A stretch of 64,000 bases of DNA, from assembly GCA_963797005.1 (NCBI GenBank), contig CAWCOF010000009.1, positions 372,001-436,000 on the forward strand, in the 5' to 3' direction. The notes beneath the pieces are model-generated. The model worked only from the letters and a program-made list of their open reading frames with translations, searched no databases and was not told where the DNA came from. Shown here in pieces: positions 59,907 through 64,000 of the stretch. The translations under genes and the position numbers were made by a program. Position 1 is the first letter of the stretch, and the number at the start of each line of letters is the position of its first letter. Source of the DNA: AWTP1-13 sp963797005 (GTDB lineage: Bacteria; Pseudomonadota; Alphaproteobacteria; Rhizobiales; Hyphomicrobiaceae).

Positions 59907-61169
59907 TCAGTCTTTGCCAAGCTCGTATAGGGCATGCAACGTCCGGACCGCCAGCTCGGCATAGGCGGCGTCGATCAATACGCTGATTTTGATCTCGGAG
60001 GTGGAAATAGCGAGAATATTGATGCCTCGTTCCGCCAGTGCCTTGAACATCTGGGCGGCGACACCCGAGTGGCTGCGCATGCCGACCCCGATCACCGAGA
60101 CCTTGGCCACATCGGATGAGCTCTTCACCTCGAAATAGCCAATGTCCTTCTTGGCCGTCTTGAGCACCTCCAGCGTGCGCGCCAGATCGGACTCCTGGAC
60201 CGTGAACGTCATATCCGTATGCTTGCCGTCGGACGACGTGTTCTGGACGATCATATCGACGTTGATATTGGCCTCCGCGAGCGGCCCGAACACGCGCGCG
60301 GCGACCCCCGGCTTGTCCTCGACCCGAATGATCGACACCCTCGCCTCGTCCTTGGCATAGGCGATCCCGCTGACGACCTGCTGCTCCACGATCTCATCCT
60401 CGCCGCAAATGATGGTGCCGACCTCGTCCCAGTTGTCGGGTCGGACGGGCTTCAGGGCGTCGGGCGCGATGAAGCTCGAAAGCACGCGCACGCGCATCCT
60501 GTGTAGCATGGCAAGCTCGACCGAGCGCGTCTGCAAGACCTTCGAGCCGAGCGAGGCCATCTCCAGCATCTCCTCGTAGGAGACCTTGGGCAAGCGCCGG
60601 GCCCTCGGAACCATGCGCGGGTCGGTCGTATAGACGCCGTCGACGTCGGTGTAGATGTCGCAAAGATCGGCCTGCACCGCGACGGCAACCGCCACGGCGC
60701 TGGTATCGGAGCCGCCGCGGCCCAGCGTCGAGACGCGGTTGCGCTCGGGCTCGATGCCCTGGAAGCCGGTGATCACCGCCACCTCGCCCTGCTCCAGCCG
60801 CGCCCGGATCTTGTCGCCCGGAATCTCCTTGATGCGCGCCACTCCGTGCGCGCTGTCGGTGATGATGGGGATCTGCCAGCCCTGCCACGATCGCGCCTGG
60901 ATGCCGAGCGACTGCAGCACGATCGCGAGCAGGCCCGCGGTCACCTGCTCGCCCGTCGCGACGATCGCGTCGTATTCGCGGGCATCGTGGAGAGGGGAGG
61001 CTTCCCGCACCCATGCGACGAGCTGGTTCGTCACCCCGGCCATGGCCGAGACGACGACGGCCACCTTGTTGCCCGCATCGACCTCACGCTTGACGTGGCG
61101 CGCGACATTGCGGATGCGCTCCAGGTTGGCCACCGACGTGCCGCCGAACTTCATCACCAGGAACGACAT
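59907..61169 (-). CDS. lysC: Aspartate kinase
   Basis: Phosphorylates aspartate, first step toward lysine, threonine and methionine. 420 residues. The kinase domain begins VMKFGGTSVANLERI (KFGGTS 7-12), with TGFQGI and GRGGSDTSAVAVAVA for substrate and nucleotide binding. Two C-terminal ACT domains (VSIIRVEDKPGVAARVF, VSVIGVGMRSHSGVAAQMF) imply feedback control by lysine or threonine. The ATG of MSFLVMKF was chosen because family members start here; the open extension upstream lacks resemblance. It is divergent from ubiG, as in related genomes. Confidence 0.96.
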   Translation of the reverse strand: MSFLVMKFGGTSVANLERIRNVARHVKREVDAGNKVAVVVSAMAGVTNQLVAWVREASPLHDAREYDAIVATGEQVTAGLLAIVLQSLGIQARSWQGWQIPIITDSAHGVARIKEIPGDKIRARLEQGEVAVITGFQGIEPERNRVSTLGRGGSDTSAVAVAVAVQADLCDIYTDVDGVYTTDPRMVPRARRLPKVSYEEMLEMASLGSKVLQTRSVELAMLHRMRVRVLSSFIAPDALKPVRPDNWDEVGTIICGEDEIVEQQVVSGIAYAKDEARVSIIRVEDKPGVAARVFGPLAEANINVDMIVQNTSSDGKHTDMTFTVQESDLARTLEVLKTAKKDIGYFEVKSSSDVAKVSVIGVGMRSHSGVAAQMFKALAERGINILAISTSEIKISVLIDAAYAELAVRTLHALYELGKD

Positions 61170-61341
61170 CGCCACCCGCTCGACGTAGCCCGGGATCCTC
61201 GCCTGCACCCTCTGGCGCGCGGCAGCGATTTCGCAGGCCCCTTTTGCGCTCGATGGCCGCACTCTTAGCTATTGGATGCGGTCTCCGCAACGGGGGTTGC
61301 CGCGATCTTGACAGGGCCTCTATGCGAAGCGCCAATGGCCC

Positions 61342-62100
61342 ATGCGCCCAGGCTCCATCAGCGAAACGAGCGGCACGCTTGACCCCGCCGAGCGGGACCG
61401 CTTCGCGCGCCTGGCCACGGAATGGTGGGACACGAGAGGCAAGTTCGCCGCCCTGCATCGGATCGGACCGGCGCGGCTGGCGTTTCTACGCGATGAACTG
61501 GTGCGCCATTTCGGCTTGGCGCCGTCCGGCATCCGCCCCCTGCAGGGCCTCACGATGCTCGACGTGGGCTGCGGCGGCGGGCTCATCTCCGAGCCGCTGA
61601 CGCGGCTTGGCGCCACGGTGACGGGGCTCGACCCGGCGCCCGAGAACATCGAGGCCGCCAGCCGCCACGCGGCCGGCCAGGGCCTCGACATCCACTACCG
61701 CGCCGGGCGCATCGAAGACCTGGCGGCGGAGAGCACAACCTTCGACGCGCTGGTGTGCCTGGAGGTCGTGGAGCATGTCCCGGACCCGGGCGCGTTCCTG
61801 AAGACGGCGGCCCGGCTCGTTCGTCCCGGCGGCCTGATGCTGCTCTCCACCATCAATCGCACCATGAAGGCCTACCTGCTGGCCATCATCGGCGCCGAGT
61901 ATGTGCTGCGCTGGCTCCCCGTGGGCACGCACCAGTGGGACCGGTTCGTGACGCCCGAGGAGCTCGCCCGCTATCTGGAGGCTGCCGGCCTAAGGCGGCC
62001 GGCGTGCAAGGGTCTCGTCTACAACCCGCTTTCCGACACCTGGTCGCTCGGCGCCGACACGGACGTGAACTACCTCGCCGCCGCCGCCAAGCCGGCCTGA
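61342..62100 (+). CDS. ubiG: Ubiquinone biosynthesis O-methyltransferase
   Basis: SAM-dependent O-methyltransferase acting at two steps of ubiquinone synthesis, at the inner membrane face. 252 residues. The N-terminal FARLATEWWDTRGKFAALH block is diagnostic for UbiG. The SAM loop is MLDVGCGGGLISEPL; the post-loop motif is LVCLEVVEHVPDP, and the C-terminus has DTDVNYLAAA. Divergent from lysC. Confidence 0.95.
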   Translation: MRPGSISETSGTLDPAERDRFARLATEWWDTRGKFAALHRIGPARLAFLRDELVRHFGLAPSGIRPLQGLTMLDVGCGGGLISEPLTRLGATVTGLDPAPENIEAASRHAAGQGLDIHYRAGRIEDLAAESTTFDALVCLEVVEHVPDPGAFLKTAARLVRPGGLMLLSTINRTMKAYLLAIIGAEYVLRWLPVGTHQWDRFVTPEELARYLEAAGLRRPACKGLVYNPLSDTWSLGADTDVNYLAAAAKPA

Positions 62101-62169
62101 TCTCCGCCGCTTTTACCCAATCTCGGTGCAGTCCTCGCCTTCCCACCCCAATTCTGGTCTCTGTCGCGC

Positions 62170-62898
62170 ATGGCCGAGACCTGGCACACACGCGCCGCCA
62201 TCGTCACTGGTGCCGCACGCGGCATCGGCGCCGGGATTGCGCGCCATCTTGCCGGCGATGGCTGGAGGATCGCCTGCGTCGATATCGATGGCGCGGCGGC
62301 GGACGCAATCGCCGCCGAGATCGGCGGCGTCGCCATCCAGTGCGATGTCGGCAGCGAGCCGGACGTCGAGCGCCTCGTCACCGTCGCCCGCGCACGTCTC
62401 GGCCGCATCGACGCCATCGTCTCCAATGCCGGCACGGCCAAGTTCGCACCGCTCGAGCAGACGACCTTGGCGGACTGGAACCAGGTCATCGCCACCAACC
62501 TGACCGCCACCTTCCTGCTGGCCAAGGCCGCCGCTGGCGACCTCAGGCAGACGCGCGGCGCCATCGTCACAATCGCCTCGACGCGCGCGCACATGTCCGA
62601 GCCCGGCACGCTCGCCTACGCGGCCAGCAAGGGCGGGCTGGTGGCGCTGACGCATGCGCTGGCGATCACGCTCGCCCCCGACGTGCGCGTCAACTGCGTG
62701 TCGCCGGGCTGGATCGACACCGGGCGCCACGGGCCGCTCAAGGCGAGCGATCATGCGCAGCATCCCGCCGGTCGAGTGGGCCGCCCCGAGGATGTGGCCG
62801 CGGCCGTCGCCTACCTGCTGTCGGACCAGGCCGGATTCGTCACCGGGGTCGAGCTGATCGTCGACGGCGGCATGACCCACAAGATGATCTATACTTGA
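62170..62898 (+). CDS. Short-chain dehydrogenase/reductase
   Basis: Classical SDR of 242 residues using NAD(P). The cofactor loop is TGAARGIGAGIARH, the NNAG-type segment reads VSNAG, the catalytic triad is Ser in TIASTRAHMS with YAASK, and the C-terminal part has RVNCVSPGWIDTGRHG and GVELIVDGGMTHKM. An Asp at the end of beta strand 2 (IACVDIDGAA) points to NAD rather than NADP. The substrate cannot be told. It starts about 70 bases after ubiG and precedes an FAD oxidase gene. Confidence 0.88.
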   Translation: MAETWHTRAAIVTGAARGIGAGIARHLAGDGWRIACVDIDGAAADAIAAEIGGVAIQCDVGSEPDVERLVTVARARLGRIDAIVSNAGTAKFAPLEQTTLADWNQVIATNLTATFLLAKAAAGDLRQTRGAIVTIASTRAHMSEPGTLAYAASKGGLVALTHALAITLAPDVRVNCVSPGWIDTGRHGPLKASDHAQHPAGRVGRPEDVAAAVAYLLSDQAGFVTGVELIVDGGMTHKMIYT

Positions 62899-62960
62899 GC
62901 CCGATGCCGCGCTTGGGTCGCTGAAGGCCGAAGGCAGGCCGGCTCAGCACGGGCGAGACG

Positions 62961-64000
62961 ATGCGGGTTCTCATTTGTGGCGGCGGCATCATCGGCACTT
63001 CGATCGCCTATTTCCTGAGTTGCCGGGGCGTGAAGGCAACCGTCATCGAGCGGACGGGCATCGCCTGCGCGGCTTCCGGCAAGTCGGGCGGCTTTCTCGC
63101 GCTCGACTGGTGCGACCGCACACCGCTCGAGGCCTTGGCCCGGCGGAGCTTTGCTCTGCACGCGAGCCTGCCCGAGCGGATCGCCGGCGACTGGGGCTAT
63201 CGCCGCCTCACCACCTACGGCGGCGCCGTAGCCACGCGCGGCCGCCGCAACGCGCGCGACCTCGGCTGGCTCGGCGATGAGGTTGCCATCGGACAGCGGC
63301 TCGGCTCCACGGACACCACCGCCCAAGTGCATCCGGGCCAGCTCACCGGGGCCATGATGCGCGCCGCCCAAGCCCAGGGCGCCGAGCTCAGGGCGGGACG
63401 GGTCACGGACATCGTGCGCAGCAAGGATGCGACCCGTGTCGAAGGCGTCGAGATCGACGGCCAGCGCATCGAAGGCGATGCCGTGATCATCGCCATGGGG
63501 CCGTGGTCGGTGCTGGCGGCACGATGGCTGCCGCTGCCGCCGGTGTTCGGCCTGAAGGGCCACAGCCTCGTCTTCGAGACCGGAGACAGCGTGCCGGCGG
63601 ATGCCCTCTTTCTGGAGATGCAGGAGGCCGGGCACGGCTGGCATTCGCCCGAGGTGATCCCGCGCCCCGACGGCACGACCTGGGTGTGCGCGATCTCGAG
63701 CGAAAGCCCCGTGCCGCTCGATCCCGGCGACGTGGAGCCCGACCCCGGCGTGATCGAGCGCCTCGCCGCCATGTGCGCGCGCATCGCGCCCGTATTCGCC
63801 TCGTCCAAGGTCCTGGCGAGCCAGGCCTGCCACCGGCCCGTGACCCAGGATGGCCTGCCCCTGATCGGCGCGATCCCCGGTCTCGCGGGCGCCTACGTGG
63901 CTACAGGCCACAGCGTCTGGGGCATCCTAAACGCGCCCGCCACCGGCGAAGCGATGGCTGAGTTGATCGTCGACGGCGCATCGCGCGCGGTCGATCTGGC
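62961..64000 (+). CDS. FAD-dependent oxidoreductase of the DAO family (cut by right edge)
   Basis: Flavin-dependent amine or amino-acid oxidase-like enzyme. About 346 codons are visible with no stop before the edge. The dinucleotide motif is ICGGGIIGTSIAYFLS at residues 5-20, then VIERTGIACAASGKSGGFLA with the glycine-rich substrate-proximal loop. The C-terminal FAD segment ATGHSVWGILNAPATGEAMA is near the end, so only a few tens of residues are missing. It resembles the glycine/D-amino-acid oxidase group with a substrate not predictable here. The gene starts 62 bases after the SDR gene. Confidence 0.88.
   Translation, partial: MRVLICGGGIIGTSIAYFLSCRGVKATVIERTGIACAASGKSGGFLALDWCDRTPLEALARRSFALHASLPERIAGDWGYRRLTTYGGAVATRGRRNARDLGWLGDEVAIGQRLGSTDTTAQVHPGQLTGAMMRAAQAQGAELRAGRVTDIVRSKDATRVEGVEIDGQRIEGDAVIIAMGPWSVLAARWLPLPPVFGLKGHSLVFETGDSVPADALFLEMQEAGHGWHSPEVIPRPDGTTWVCAISSESPVPLDPGDVEPDPGVIERLAAMCARIAPVFASSKVLASQACHRPVTQDGLPLIGAIPGLAGAYVATGHSVWGILNAPATGEAMAELIVDGASRAVDL

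Overview
The window looks like chromosomal DNA from a high-GC alphaproteobacterium of the Hyphomicrobiales (Rhizobiales). Evidence is the TrcR/DUF1013 gene, the lysC-ptsP-prfA-prmC-DUF4167-clpB block, the S4-protein/fdxA/carD block, the rpmB-DUF3108 pair, and an rRNA operon of the order 16S-tRNA-Ile-tRNA-Ala-23S-5S. No phage, plasmid, transposase, CRISPR or defence gene was recognised. The species cannot be named from the sequence alone.

Layout. 1-10.6 kb: 5' part of ileS (running off the left edge), ribF, a MaoC hydratase, trcR, an EmrB-type MFS exporter, a membrane-anchored protein with one Ig-like repeat, an acyl-CoA synthetase and a PPP-family phosphatase. 10.7-22.3 kb: an exopolysaccharide locus with a GT2-GT4 glycosyltransferase, an ExoY-type priming transferase, a Wzz/BY-kinase, a Wza-type export lipoprotein, an O-antigen-ligase/Wzy protein, a further glycosyltransferase and two unknown envelope proteins. 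No flippase lies in the window. 22.3-31.3 kb: class II aldolase, PanE-like reductase, trmD, a TPP enzyme, then hisS-hisZ-hisG; several junctions here are filled by hairpin repeats. 31-41.5 kb: acyl-CoA ligase, rpmB, DUF3108 protein, Suv3-like helicase, S4 protein, fdxA, carD and a secreted nuclease-like protein. 41.5-47.3 kb: one complete rRNA operon on the minus strand with a clear promoter and terminator. 47.6-64 kb: M23 peptidase, clpB, MOSC protein, DUF4167, prmC, prfA, an HTH membrane protein, ptsP, lysC, ubiG, an SDR enzyme and a DAO-family oxidase cut by the right edge.

Most unusual points. (1) A two-hairpin intergenic-type repeat lies in frame inside ileS. (2) Two sibling palindromes with CTAG ends lie side by side upstream of ileS. 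(3) Three exopolysaccharide genes each carry a reading-frame break equal to one extra base. (4) hisS has two compensating frame breaks around a block of lower GC and different codon use. (5) The first in-frame ATG of hisZ is supplied by the end of a dispersed repeat. (6) CarD has a histone-H1-like N-terminal extension of about 185 residues. No wholly new multi-gene system could be demonstrated; the repeat insertions and the broken exopolysaccharide locus are the best leads. The frame breaks could be real mutations or assembly errors, and raw reads would decide.
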